From the NCBI GenBank assembly GCA_946480465.1, contig CAMLJY010000029.1:1-64000 (forward strand): a stretch of DNA of 64,000 nucleotides. The letters run 5' to 3'. The first letter of the stretch is position 1. Each line of letters starts with the position of its first letter. The stretch comes from an uncultured Burkholderiales bacterium. Its GTDB lineage: Bacteria > Pseudomonadota > Gammaproteobacteria > Burkholderiales > Burkholderiaceae. The translations under genes and the position numbers were made by a program. Under the pieces are notes generated by a model that searched no databases, had not been told where the DNA came from, and was given only the letters and a program-made list of their open reading frames with translations. Below are positions 32,520 to 42,773 of this stretch, one piece after another.

Positions 32520-34859
32520 TCATTCGTAAGCCAGGCCCGTGCCGGCCAGACCGGCGAGGTCGATGTTCGTGGCATTCAGGGCGGTGTCCGCCGCCATCAC
32601 GACCAGCGCGCCGACCGGCAGGCCTTCGTCGAGCTGGCCGACGAAGCTGGCCCGATCGGCGGGCGATATCGGCGTGCCGACGACGTTGTTCCACAGCAGC
32701 TCGACGATGTCCGCGTGGGCCGTCTTGCCGGCCACGGCCATGGCTATTTCGGCCAGGCCCTGGTACGACAGGCCTTGCGCCAGCATCGACAGCCCGGCAC
32801 CCGCATAGGCCCGGTTGCCGATGGCCGCGGCACCGAAGACCGCGCCGAGGATCTTGGCCACCTGCCCGGCCTGGCCATCGAGGTCGAGCGCCAGGCCGCC
32901 ATCGCTGAACTGCAGTCGTTCGACGTTGCGCAGTTGGTCGGTGTCCTCGGTGGCGCCGGAGCCGGCGAGCGCGGCCACCTTGAAGCCGGCGCCGGCGCGG
33001 GTCACCGCATAGGCCCCGCGCGCGGCGGAATAGACCACGGTGTCGATGCCGCTGCCGCCGTCGATCGCATCGTTGCCGGCATCGGCGCGGATGAGGTCGC
33101 GGCCTTCGAGCGCGCTGATGGTGTCGACGCCCGCCGTGCCGGACAGGTCGTCGTTGGCCGTGCTGCCGCTCGACGGCCTCGCGGTCATGGCCACCATCGT
33201 CGGCATGTCCCAAGTCTGGCCATCGGCGAAGCGCAGCTGCTGCAGCACGTTGAGCGTGTGCGTGGCCGGGTTGGTGCCGCCGTAGAACGACTCGGCGGTG
33301 AACCTGTCGGTGCCCAGCAGCGTGATCTCGAGGTCTTCCCCATAACGCGTCAACAGCACGTCCGACGGTGTCACCCCCTCCTTCAGCTGCAGGGTGTTGA
33401 GCCTGCCGTCCGCGTCTCCGGTGTAGGGGGTGTCGTCATAGCGCGACTTCAGGCGGTCGTTGCCGTCGCCGAAGCCGAACAGGTAGGTGTCGTTGCCGCC
33501 GGCGCCGTCCAGTTCGTCGGCGCCGGCGCGGCCGTCGATGGTGTCGTCGTAGACGGTGCCGACGATCTTGTCGGCGCCGGTGCTGCCGGTGCAGGCCAGG
33601 CGCACCAGGGCGTCGATGTCCCACACCGTGCCATCGGCAAAGCTGGCCTGCTGCAGCGGGTTACGGCTGTTGACCTTCGGGTCGTGCCCCAGGAAGAAGG
33701 ACTGCGCCGTGAACGTATCAGTGGAAGACAGCCGCAGCACCAGGTCGGCGCCATCTCGGCTGGCGCTGACCGAGGCGGGAAGCACGCCGGCCTTGAACGC
33801 CAAGGTGTTGAACTTGCCGGACTGGTCGCCGGTGTAGGCCCTGGTGTCGAAGAAGTCGCCGAGGCGGTCGGTGCCGTCGCCCAGGCCGAAGCGGTAGGTG
33901 TCATTGCCCGCGCCGCCGTTCAGCAGGTCGTTGCCGGCGCCGCCGTCGAGGATGTCGTCGTGGCGCGTGCCGGTGAGCGTGTCGTCGGCACTGCCCCCGG
34001 CCAGGCCCAGGTTCGACAGCGTGCGAAGGTCCCAGACCGTGCCATCGGCGAACACCGCCTGCTGCAGCGGGTTGTAGTCGTTCAGCGGGTCGTCGCCCGC
34101 GTAGAACCAGGTCACCGTGAAGGTGCCGGCTCCCAGGATGCTGACGACCAGCTCGTCGCCGCTGCGCGAGCCCGACACGTCCGCCGGGTCGACACCGTCC
34201 TTGAAGCGCAGCGTGCTCAGCTTGCCGGAGGCGTCGCCGGTGTAGCCGGTGCTGTCGTAGCTGCGGCTCAGCCAGTCCGAGCCGTCCTCCGGGCCGAACA
34301 GGTAGGTGTCATTGCCGGCGCCGCCGTCCAGCTGGTCGTCGCCTTCGCCGCCGTCGAGCGTGTCGTCGTGGTCGGTGCCCGTCAGCAGATCGGCGCCCTT
34401 GCTGCCGACCATGGCGCGGTCGATCAGCGCGCGCAGGTTCCATTCGGTGCCATCGGCGAACCGCACGCGCTGCAGCGGGTTGTAGTCGTTCCAGGGATCC
34501 TCATCCGTGAAGAAGCCGCTGACCGTGACCGAGGCGCCGCCGGCGAGCATCAGCAGCAGCTTGCTGCCGCTGCCCACGCGGGCGACCGTCACGTCGGCCA
34601 CCTGCACGTCGCTCTTGAACTCCAGGGTGTTGAGCTTGCCGGACTCGTCGCCGGTGTAGTCGGTGGCGTCCTCGTACGCCTCGATCGTGTCGGCCCCGTC
34701 GCCGTTGCCGAAGCGGTAGGTGTTGTTGCCGCTGCCGCCGAGCAGCCGGTCCATGCCGGCGCCGCCGTCGATCACGTCGTTGCCGCCGGCGCCGGAGATC
34801 TCGTCATTGCCGCTGGTGCCGATCAGCGTGTCGGCGGCGTTGGTTCCCTCGATCAGCAT
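32520..34859 (-). CDS. RTX-type calcium-binding protein with four ~137-residue repeats
   Basis: 779 residues, probably secreted by a type I system (no N-terminal signal peptide). Four long repeats each run from GGxGND nonapeptides (GGAGNDTYLFG, GGAGNDTYRFG) through YTGDxSGKLNTL to NPLQxxxFADGTxWD; the YTGD mark recurs at residues 68, 206, 342 and 479. The middle of each repeat resembles the haemolysin-type calcium-binding related module. Residues ~575-620 hold more RTX nonapeptides (AGNDAIDGGSGIDTV). The last ~110 residues (RNVERLQFSDG, AEIAMAVAG, LLWNNVVGTPIS) look like DUF4214. No type I secretion genes are in the window. Role unknown, perhaps adhesion or S-layer. Confidence 0.88.
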   Translation of the reverse strand: MLIEGTNAADTLIGTSGNDEISGAGGNDVIDGGAGMDRLLGGSGNNTYRFGNGDGADTIEAYEDATDYTGDESGKLNTLEFKSDVQVADVTVARVGSGSKLLLMLAGGASVTVSGFFTDEDPWNDYNPLQRVRFADGTEWNLRALIDRAMVGSKGADLLTGTDHDDTLDGGEGDDQLDGGAGNDTYLFGPEDGSDWLSRSYDSTGYTGDASGKLSTLRFKDGVDPADVSGSRSGDELVVSILGAGTFTVTWFYAGDDPLNDYNPLQQAVFADGTVWDLRTLSNLGLAGGSADDTLTGTRHDDILDGGAGNDLLNGGAGNDTYRFGLGDGTDRLGDFFDTRAYTGDQSGKFNTLAFKAGVLPASVSASRDGADLVLRLSSTDTFTAQSFFLGHDPKVNSRNPLQQASFADGTVWDIDALVRLACTGSTGADKIVGTVYDDTIDGRAGADELDGAGGNDTYLFGFGDGNDRLKSRYDDTPYTGDADGRLNTLQLKEGVTPSDVLLTRYGEDLEITLLGTDRFTAESFYGGTNPATHTLNVLQQLRFADGQTWDMPTMVAMTARPSSGSTANDDLSGTAGVDTISALEGRDLIRADAGNDAIDGGSGIDTVVYSAARGAYAVTRAGAGFKVAALAGSGATEDTDQLRNVERLQFSDGGLALDLDGQAGQVAKILGAVFGAAAIGNRAYAGAGLSMLAQGLSYQGLAEIAMAVAGKTAHADIVELLWNNVVGTPISPADRASFVGQLDEGLPVGALVVMAADTALNATNIDLAGLAGTGLAYE

Positions 34860-34980
34860 GAAGCCTTCCCCTCCATCTGGCGCCGGACAGTGGCGGATTC
34901 TAGAAAGCGTGCAAATGACGCGGCCGCCCAGGTTCCCATCAGATTAGGGGGTGACGGCAGCCCGGTCGACTCGTCGAAGC

Positions 34981-35787
34981 TCATCGCAGCGCGTCCGCCG
35001 TGTCGCGGATCAAGTGCCCCGCGATCGAGAAGCGCGGGGGGATCGGGGGCAGGTCGTCGAGCGTGAACCAGCGGGCGTCGGCGATTTCCTCGGCCTGGGG
35101 CACGATTTCGCCGGCCGCCCACTCCGCGGTATAGGCCACCATCAGGCTGTGCGGAAAGGGCCAGCTCTGGCTGCCGTAGTAGCGCAGGTTCTTGACCTGC
35201 AGGCCCACCTCCTCGGCGACCTCGCGGTGCACGCACTCTTCCAGCGATTCGCCGGGTTCGACGAAGCCGGCCAGTGCGCTGTAGAGGCCCGTGACCGAAT
35301 TGACGGCCCGGGCCAGCAGCAGCTCGCGGCCGCGCGTGACCAGGCACATCATCGCCGGGCTCAGGCGCGGGTAGGCGGTGTGGCCGCAGGCGGGGCAGCG
35401 GCGTGCCCGTTCGCGTTCGGCCTGCTCGGTGGGCGTGCCGCAGACGCCGCAGTGGCGGTGCGTGCGTTCCCATTCCAGCACCTGCGCGGCGCGGCTGGCC
35501 AGGCCCAGCAGCGGCGCGTCGAAGCCCATCATCGCGGCGCGCAGCGGCAGCGTGCGGAAGCCGTCCGGCACGGCCTCGGCGCGCACGGCCCAGCAGTCGA
35601 TGCCGTCGAGCCGGCCCAGGTAGTGGCGCGCGGCGCCGGCGCCCAGCTGGTCGAGCAGCGTGCGCGGCTGCGGCGCGAAGACGGCGTCTTCCGGCGCCGG
35701 CATCAGCAGCTTGCCTTCGACGAAGACGCAGCACCAGGCGGTGTCGGTCGGTTGCTGGGTCAGGTAGACGGCAGGTTCGAAATTCAT
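34981..35787 (-). CDS. nudC: NAD(+)/NADH diphosphatase (NudC)
   Basis: 268 residues from the ATG at 35787. A zinc ribbon (HCGVCGT and RCPACGH, residues ~113-137) is followed by a Nudix box, GFVEPGESLEECVHREVAEEVG, cited by its ends (~residues 174-195). Just after it comes SQSWPFPHSLM, the SQPWPFPxS array that marks NADH pyrophosphatases. The enzyme splits NAD(H) to NMN and AMP and removes NAD caps from RNA (established for E. coli NudC). It starts 7 bases downstream of the fumC stop, so the two are one transcript. Confidence 0.95.
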   Translation of the reverse strand: MNFEPAVYLTQQPTDTAWCCVFVEGKLLMPAPEDAVFAPQPRTLLDQLGAGAARHYLGRLDGIDCWAVRAEAVPDGFRTLPLRAAMMGFDAPLLGLASRAAQVLEWERTHRHCGVCGTPTEQAERERARRCPACGHTAYPRLSPAMMCLVTRGRELLLARAVNSVTGLYSALAGFVEPGESLEECVHREVAEEVGLQVKNLRYYGSQSWPFPHSLMVAYTAEWAAGEIVPQAEEIADARWFTLDDLPPIPPRFSIAGHLIRDTADALR

Positions 35788-35794
35788 GCGCAAT

Positions 35795-37201
35795 TCAGGC
35801 GGTCGGCTGGGTGGGCAGGTTCACCATCTTCGCAGCATCGACCCAGGCATCGAACTGCTCGGCGCTGACGTGGCCCGAGGCCAGCGCCGCCTCGCGCAGC
35901 GTCAGGCCCTGCTTGTGCGCCGCCTTGGCGATGGCGGCGGCCTTGTCGTAGCCGATGTGCGGGTTCAGCGCGGTCACCAGCATCAGCGATCGTTGCACCA
36001 GCTCGGCGATGCGTTCGCGGTCGGGCTCGATGCCTTGTGCGCAGTGGTGGTCGAAGCTGCGCGCGCCGTCGGCCAGCAGGCGCGCGCTCTGCAGCACGTT
36101 GTGGATGATCACCGGCTTGAAGACGTTCAACTCGAAGTTGCCCGAGGCCCCGGCCAGGGCCACCGCCACGTCGTTGCCGATGACCTGGCAGCACAGCATG
36201 GTCATCGCCTCGCACTGCGTCGGGTTCACCTTGCCCGGCATGATCGAGCTGCCGGGCTCGTTCTCGGGGATGCGGATCTCGCCGATGCCCGAGCGCGGGC
36301 CGGACGCGAGCCAGCGCACGTCGTTGGCGATCTTGTTCAGCGCGGCCGCCAGGGTCTTGAGGGCGCCGTGCGCGGCCACCTGCGCATCGTGCGCGGCCAG
36401 CGCCTCGAACTTGTTGGGCGCGCTGGCGAAGGCATGGCCGGTCAGCCGTGCCAGTTCCGCGGCGACGCGTTCGGCGAATTGCGGGTGCGCGTTCAAGCCG
36501 GTGCCCACGGCGGTGCCGCCCAGCGCCAGTTCCAGCAGGTGCGGCAGCGTGGCGTGCAGGTGGCGCAGCGCATGGTCCAGCTGAGCCACCCAGCCGGACA
36601 TCTCCTGGCCCAGCGTCAGCGGCGTGGCGTCCTGCAGGTGGGTGCGGCCGATCTTCACGATGGCCATGAACGCTGCGCTCTTGTCGGCCAGCGTGTCGCG
36701 CAGCGCCTGCACCGCGGGCAGCACGCGCTCGACGATGGCCTGCACCGCCGCCACGTTCATCGCGGTCGGGAACACGTCGTTGGACGACTGGCCGCGGTTG
36801 ACCTCGTCGTTGGGGTGCACCAGCCGGCCTTCGCCCACCGGGCCGCCCAGCAGCTGCGAGGCGCGGTTGGCCAGCACCTCGTTGAGGTTCATGTTGCTCT
36901 GCGTGCCGGAACCGGTCTGCCACACCGACAGCGGAAATTCGTTCGGGTGGCGGCCTTCGATCACCTCGTCGGCCGCGGCCACGATGGCCTCGGCCTTGCG
37001 CGCATCGAGCTGGCCCAGTGCCGCATTCACCGTCGCGGCCGCGCGCTTGACCTGTGCCAGCGCGCGCACCAGCTCCGGCGGCATGCGCTCGGTGGAGATG
37101 TCGAAATGCTGCAGCGAGCGCTGCGTCTGCGCCCCCCACAGGCGTCCGGCCGGCACGGCGATGTCGCCGAAGGTGTCGCGTTCGATGCGGTGGTCGGTCA
37201 T
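35795..37201 (-). CDS. fumC: Class II fumarate hydratase
   Basis: 468 residues, normal for Fum[22 protein letters not shown], cited by its ends, [38 protein letters not shown] and the fumarase/aspartase signature [11 protein letters not shown] (~residues 323-333) are all present. [15 protein letters not shown] is also typical. It interconverts fumarate and malate in the TCA cycle and needs no iron-sulfur cluster. The start at 37201 begins [29 protein letters not shown], the standard N-terminus, given here by its ends. nudC follows directly. Confidence 0.97.
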   Translation of the reverse strand: MTDHRIERDTFGDIAVPAGRLWGAQTQRSLQHFDISTERMPPELVRALAQVKRAAATVNAALGQLDARKAEAIVAAADEVIEGRHPNEFPLSVWQTGSGTQSNMNLNEVLANRASQLLGGPVGEGRLVHPNDEVNRGQSSNDVFPTAMNVAAVQAIVERVLPAVQALRDTLADKSAAFMAIVKIGRTHLQDATPLTLGQEMSGWVAQLDHALRHLHATLPHLLELALGGTAVGTGLNAHPQFAERVAAELARLTGHAFASAPNKFEALAAHDAQVAAHGALKTLAAALNKIANDVRWLASGPRSGIGEIRIPENEPGSSIMPGKVNPTQCEAMTMLCCQVIGNDVAVALAGASGNFELNVFKPVIIHNVLQSARLLADGARSFDHHCAQGIEPDRERIAELVQRSLMLVTALNPHIGYDKAAAIAKAAHKQGLTLREAALASGHVSAEQFDAWVDAAKMVNLPTQPTA

Positions 37202-37538
37202 GGCGGGCCTTCTTTCGTCGGGGACCGAGGCTGCCACGCGCAGCCCGACCCTGCGGCCATTCTGGACTCTGGCGTGCGGCCCCCGCCTGGGCACGGTGCA
37301 GCGGCGGTGGGGCTTCTCGCTGCGGCAGGGGTGTCGACGTGATTCGAGGTGAAGCGCTTCAGGTGCGCCTGGCGGGCGACGCTGCCGGACCAGCCGGCGC
37401 GGCCTTCCGGGCGCATGGCGCGGCCACGGAGGTGGCCGGCCGGCCGATGCTGCGCCGCAGGCCCGCGAACGTGCCTGTTGCATGCGCCGCATCGGTTGCG
37501 GCCGTTGCGCCGGCCTGGATGGCCGCGTCTTAAGAAGG
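37202..37538. other. 337-bp intergenic region
   Basis: Upstream of fumC and downstream of the AhpD-like gene, both on the minus strand. It should hold the fumC promoter and the terminator of the gene before it. I recognise no gene, RNA or repeat in it. Confidence 0.35.
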
Positions 37539-38084
37539 TTATGAGCGGCGGCGCAGCGGCACGGCCGGGAAGTCGACCGGCACCGCGAAGGCGACGTTGA
37601 CGTAGTTGGTGAACAGGTTCAGCGCCACGTGGGCCAGGATCTCGACGATGTGCTCGTCGCCGAAGCCGGCGGTGCGCAGCGCCTGCACGTCGGCGTCGTT
37701 CAGCTGGCCGCGTGCGTCCACCAGCTTCAGCGCGAAGCGCAGGGCCGCGTTGGTCTTGGCATCGTCCGACTCGCCGGCCTGCGCCGCGGCCATCTCGGCG
37801 GCGCTGGCGCCGGCCTTGCGGCCGAGCGCGGTGTGCGCGGCCAGGCAGTACTCGCAGGCGTTGCGGTCGGCCACCGCGACGGCGATCTGCTCGCCCAGCT
37901 TGGGCGGGATCACGCCCGCACCCAGCGCGCCGAAGGCGCTCCACATCATCTTCAGCGCCGCGGGCGATTGCGCGACGGTCTTGAACATCGCCGGCGTCGC
38001 GCCGAAGGCCTGGTGGATGGCGGTGAGCAGGGCCTGGCGCTCGGGGGTGGTGGCAGCGGGGTCGACTTGCGGGATGCGGGACAT
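37539..38084 (-). CDS. Carboxymuconolactone decarboxylase / AhpD-like protein
   Basis: 181 residues from the ATG at 38084. The AhpD-type motif [16 protein letters not shown] (~residues 68-83) has the CxxC plus His of alkylhydroperoxidase-like proteins, preceded by [14 protein letters not shown] late [22 protein letters not shown] helix is also typical. Such proteins reduce peroxides through the Cys pair or act as small redox carriers. The Cys pair is intact here. It stands alone, divergent from the two small membrane genes. Confidence 0.88.
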   Translation of the reverse strand: MSRIPQVDPAATTPERQALLTAIHQAFGATPAMFKTVAQSPAALKMMWSAFGALGAGVIPPKLGEQIAVAVADRNACEYCLAAHTALGRKAGASAAEMAAAQAGESDDAKTNAALRFALKLVDARGQLNDADVQALRTAGFGDEHIVEILAHVALNLFTNYVNVAFAVPVDFPAVPLRRRS

Positions 38085-38442
38085 CGTGTTCCTCGTTCGA
38101 TGAAGGCGTGCAACAGCGCACGAGGGGCAGTGTGGGGGGAGTGGTTGGACGAAATGATGCAAAGCATCCAGAGTACATGACAAGGCGTCCAAATGACGTG
38201 GTGCGCGAGATCTTCAAGCCGGCGGCCGCTTCCGGGGGGCGTAGTGAGCCAGCGCGGTCGAGGCCGGGTCCCGACCTCGCAGATTCATCGCTCATTTGAC
38301 GGATGACGGTCTGCCTGGGCCGTGGCCTACTTGTTCGCGCATGGCCCGAGGCAGTCGTGTGCTGCCGACGTGGAGAGGCCGTGGCCGCCGCGCCACCGCC
38401 CGGCGCGCACTTCGCGTGATCGAACCGTCCTGGGAGGGACCG
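38085..38442. other. 358-bp divergent intergenic region
   Basis: Separates the AhpD-like gene from the two-gene membrane pair. The first ~100 bases hold relatively A/T-rich sequence (GATGCAAAGCATCCAGAGTACATGACAAGG region, 38155-38185) that may be the AhpD-like promoter and includes a GATGC/GCATC inverted repeat at 38155-38169. No gene is visible. Confidence 0.35.
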
Positions 38443-38937
38443 ATGAGCGTCTTCAGCAAGCTCGGATTGGCGCCGGCCGACGAAGTCAACCGCATCGACA
38501 GTGGCGAAGGCAAGGTGCGTGAGCGCACGGTTGAGCTCGGCGGCGACGTGATCGCTCTGGAAAACATCGGCACGATGCGCCTGGTCGATGGCAAGAAGGA
38601 CCACTCGGGGCTCAAGCTCGGCGCCGCTCTTCTCGTGCTGGCCCTCATCGTGTTTTCGGGCTCGGCGGCGGGTGCGGTCGTGCTGGCGGCCATTGGTGCG
38701 CTGTTCATCTTCGCGAGCTTGAACAACAAGGTCGAGGTGTACCTGCTGATCGGCTCGTGCGACGGACGCACGACGATCATCGTGTCGAAGGACCGGCAGT
38801 TCCTGGTCGACGTCCGCAACTTCCTGCGCCGCAAGATCGATACACGAAGCGCCGAGAGCGCGACGATCAACATCAGCAACAGCCAGCTGAGCGGAACGAT
38901 CGCGATCGGCCCGTCCGCCTCGGCGCAGGGTGCCTGA
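38443..38937 (+). CDS. Small membrane protein (DUF6232-like) with C-terminal GT(I/V)AIG motif
   Basis: 164 residues, start ATG with GGGAGG upstream. A beta-rich N-terminal part (RERTVELGGDVIALENIGTMRLVDGKK) is followed by two close hydrophobic segments (~65-100: LGAALLVLALIVFSG, AGAVVLAAIGALFIFASL), then VEVYLLIGSCDGRTTIIVSKDRQFLVDVRNFLRRKI, cited by its ends. This layout fits DUF6232-type proteins. The last 20 residues contain INISNSQLSGTIAIG, which closely matches the N-terminus of the next gene's product (ITGSSLAGTVAIG). The gene is 20 bases upstream of its partner. Function unknown. Confidence 0.7.
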   Translation: MSVFSKLGLAPADEVNRIDSGEGKVRERTVELGGDVIALENIGTMRLVDGKKDHSGLKLGAALLVLALIVFSGSAAGAVVLAAIGALFIFASLNNKVEVYLLIGSCDGRTTIIVSKDRQFLVDVRNFLRRKIDTRSAESATINISNSQLSGTIAIGPSASAQGA

Positions 38938-38957
38938 CCGGCGACGGAGGACGTGAG

Positions 38958-39323
38958 GTGAGCGAACCCATCCAGATCACCGGCAGCAGCCTGGCCGGGA
39001 CGGTCGCCATTGGCACCCAGGCGCAAGCGACGAGCCACGGCGGGCAGTCCATTCAGCAGCAGCTGCAGCCGGCGGGGTTCGAGGCGCTCGCCGCCGAGCT
39101 GGCGAAGCACGGCGTGCCGCGGCAAGACATCAGCGCGCTGCAGGCCGCCATCGCGGCTGATGCGTCAGCCCCCGAGCTGGCACAGGGCAAGTTCGGCCCC
39201 TCCGTGCGCGAGTGGCTGAAGGCCATGTTCGCCAGGGCCGTCGACGCGACCGGGGAGGTCGGAATCGCGGTCGCGGGAGGCGTCATGGCCGCGGCGATAT
39301 CGCGCTACTACGGCTGGGCCTAG
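38958..39323 (+). CDS. Small protein with N-terminal GT(I/V)AIG motif and C-terminal amphipathic/hydrophobic tail
   Basis: 121 residues from a GTG at 38958 with GGAGG upstream. The N-terminus IQITGSSLAGTVAIG echoes the C-terminus of the preceding protein. A linker rich in Gln follows, then helices (GFEALAAELAKHGVPRQDISALQAAI) and a C-terminal WLKAMFARAVDATGEVGIAVAGGVMAAAISRYYGWA stretch, cited by its ends, that could insert in a membrane. This C-terminal pattern (W-L-x-x-M ... YYG) recalls the ends of some bacterial conflict-system proteins, for example AbiTii-like ones; that is memory-based and weak. Function unknown. Confidence 0.65.
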   Translation: MSEPIQITGSSLAGTVAIGTQAQATSHGGQSIQQQLQPAGFEALAAELAKHGVPRQDISALQAAIAADASAPELAQGKFGPSVREWLKAMFARAVDATGEVGIAVAGGVMAAAISRYYGWA

Positions 39324-39335
39324 ACGCCGCACAGG

Positions 39336-39358
39336 CGGCGCGCCGTGGGGATCGGCGC
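39336..39358. terminator. Candidate bidirectional terminator hairpin
   Basis: Perfect 8-bp stem GCGCGCCG (39336-39343) and CGGCGCGC (39351-39358) with a 7-base loop, in the gap between the convergent small-protein gene and the aldehyde dehydrogenase gene. No T run follows on either strand. Confidence 0.45.
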
Positions 39359-39418
39359 GCACGGCCTGCGGGTCATGCCGGCGATGAATCGCGGCGGAGT
39401 GGAAACTGCCGCGCCCCG

Positions 39419-40792
<1,374 letters not shown>

Positions 40793-40795
40793 GGA

Positions 40796-41590
40796 TCAGC
40801 CTTTCGCGGCGCGGGCCGCGGCAAGAAAGTGCCGGAGGATGGGCCCGTCGTCGAAATGGGCCGGGTCGCCGGGATCGTGGAATTCCGGGTGCCACTGCAC
40901 GCCGGCCACGTAGCTGCCTTCGCGGCGGCGGATGGCTTCGATCATGCCGTCCTCGGGGCAGCGGGCCTCGATGTCGAAGCCGGGCGCCAGGTCCTTGATG
41001 CCCTGGTGGTGGATGCTGTTCATCGTCGCGCGCTGCACGCCGGGGTAGAGGCCGGCGAGCGTGGTGCCGGGCTGCAGCTCGATGGTGTGGAAGTGGTGTT
41101 CGTACTTGCCCAGCTCGCGGTGCGATCGGGCCCCCGGGTGCTGCGTCGCGATGTCCTGCAGCAGCGTGCCGCCGAAGGTGACGTTCAGCAGCTGCAGCCC
41201 GCGGCAGATGCCGAACACCGGCTTGCCGGCGTCGACGAAGGCGCGGATCAGCGCCATCTCGTAGCGGTCGCGCACGCGGTCGCCGCTCCATTCGGGCGCT
41301 AGCGGCGATTCACGGTAGGACTCGGGCGCGACGTCGTTGCCGCCTTGCAGCACCAGGCCGTCCAGCGCCTGGGCATAGTGGTCGAGGTCGATGTCGGAGC
41401 GCTTGACCAGGCTGTCACGGTCCACCGCCGGCACCATCACCGGCAGCGCGCCGCCGGCCAGCAGCCAGTGCGCGACCGATTGCTCCAGGTAGTGCAGGGT
41501 CTTGGTCCACACGCCCGCTTCCTGGATGCCGGGCGTGCCGGGGTAGTAGATGCGGGCGGAGACGCCGATGAGCAGGGGCGCTGGGTCCAT
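40796..41590 (-). CDS. Gamma-glutamyl amide hydrolase (peptidase C26, PuuD-like)
   Basis: 264 residues of the class I glutamine amidotransferase fold. The nucleophile Cys lies in FGICRGLQLLNVTFGG (~residue 129), and GVQWHPEFH near the C-terminus gives the His and Glu of the triad. DGLVLQGGNDVAPESY is the oxyanion-side motif and NSIHHQGIKDLAPGF is typical of PuuD-like hydrolases, which split gamma-glutamyl-GABA and similar amides to release glutamate. It starts 6 bases after the alcohol dehydrogenase stop. In this operon it should free the oxidised product from its glutamyl tag. Confidence 0.92.
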   Translation of the reverse strand: MDPAPLLIGVSARIYYPGTPGIQEAGVWTKTLHYLEQSVAHWLLAGGALPVMVPAVDRDSLVKRSDIDLDHYAQALDGLVLQGGNDVAPESYRESPLAPEWSGDRVRDRYEMALIRAFVDAGKPVFGICRGLQLLNVTFGGTLLQDIATQHPGARSHRELGKYEHHFHTIELQPGTTLAGLYPGVQRATMNSIHHQGIKDLAPGFDIEARCPEDGMIEAIRRREGSYVAGVQWHPEFHDPGDPAHFDDGPILRHFLAAARAAKG

Positions 41591-41596
41591 GGCCGC

Positions 41597-42739
41597 TCAC
41601 ATCGCCTGGCGGAAGAAGCGCTCGTAGTCGGCGGGCAGCGCCGGCCGCGGGTTGGTGCCGCTGGTGAAATCCTGGGCGGCCAGGTCCACCAGCCGGGGCA
41701 GCATGGCCTCGGTGACGCCGTGCGCGCCGAGCCCGCCGGTGATGCCGATGTGCTGCTTCAGCTGCTTCAGCCAGCCGACGAAGGCATGGCCCTGGCGTTC
41801 ACCCAGGCCGGCGGCGTGCGCCAGCTCGTCGAACTTGGCCGGCACCGCCTCGTGGTTCCAGGCCAGCACCGTGTCGATCATCAGCGCGTTCGCGAGGCCG
41901 TGGTGCAGGTCGGCCACGGCGCCCAGCGCATGCGCGCAGGCATGCACCGAGCCCAGGTCCTTCTGGAAGGCGATGGCGCCCATCATCGAGCTCATCAGCA
42001 TGTCGCCGCGGGCCGCCAGGTTGCCGGGCTCGCGCACCGCGGTGGCCAGCGCCCGTGCCCCGATGCGCAGGCCTTCCAGCGCGATGCCGTCGCACAGCGG
42101 GTGGTAGGCCGGTGACAGGTAGCTCTCGATGTTGTGCGTCAGCGCATCCATGCCGGTGGCGGCGGTGATGGCCGCCGGCAGGCCCAGCGTCAGCTCGGGA
42201 TCCGCGAACACGGCCTTGGCCAGGATCTTCGGGCTGAAGACGGTGCGCTTGTGGTGGCTGTCGTTCTCTGACACGACGGCGGAGCGGCCCACCTCGCTGC
42301 CGGTGCCGGCGGTGGTGGGCAGCGCGATGAAGTGCGGCAGCTCCTTGTCGATCGGCCGCACGGCGGGGTGGTCCCAGACGTACTCGAGGATGTCGCCCTC
42401 GTGCGTGGCCGCGACCCCGACGACCTTGGCGACGTCCAGCGCGGCGCCGCCGCCGAAGCCGATGACGCAGTCCGCCTGGTGGTTGCGGAAGACCTCGGCG
42501 CCCTGCATCACCTGGGCGCAGGTGGGGTTGCCGTGCACGCCGTCGTAGACCTGGACGCTGAGCGCTTCGGCCAGCAGCGCCTTGAACGCGGCCAGCACCG
42601 GCAGCTTCGCCAGCGCGTGGTCGGTGACGATCAGCGGGCGGTGCCTGCCGTGGTCCGACAGGTGCTCGAGGACGAGCTTCCGGGCGCCCGGGCCGAAGTG
42701 GATCGTGGTGGGAAACGTGAACTTGACGATCTGGTCCAT
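41597..42739 (-). CDS. Iron-containing alcohol dehydrogenase
   Basis: 380 residues of the group III alcohol dehydrogenase family. The NAD-binding GFGGGAALDVAKVVG (~residues 95-109), TAGTGSEVGRSAV, and the metal-site segments GMDALTHNIESYLSP and SVHACAHALGAVADLHHGLANA are all visible. It oxidises a primary alcohol to an aldehyde with NAD. It lies between a glutamine-synthetase-like ligase and a gamma-glutamyl hydrolase; an alcohol dehydrogenase at the place where putrescine pathways have an amine oxidase suggests that the growth substrate is an amino alcohol. Confidence 0.92.
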   Translation of the reverse strand: MDQIVKFTFPTTIHFGPGARKLVLEHLSDHGRHRPLIVTDHALAKLPVLAAFKALLAEALSVQVYDGVHGNPTCAQVMQGAEVFRNHQADCVIGFGGGAALDVAKVVGVAATHEGDILEYVWDHPAVRPIDKELPHFIALPTTAGTGSEVGRSAVVSENDSHHKRTVFSPKILAKAVFADPELTLGLPAAITAATGMDALTHNIESYLSPAYHPLCDGIALEGLRIGARALATAVREPGNLAARGDMLMSSMMGAIAFQKDLGSVHACAHALGAVADLHHGLANALMIDTVLAWNHEAVPAKFDELAHAAGLGERQGHAFVGWLKQLKQHIGITGGLGAHGVTEAMLPRLVDLAAQDFTSGTNPRPALPADYERFFRQAM

Positions 42740-42773
42740 GGTGTTCGATCGCTGGGGCCGCGGCCCTCCATCG

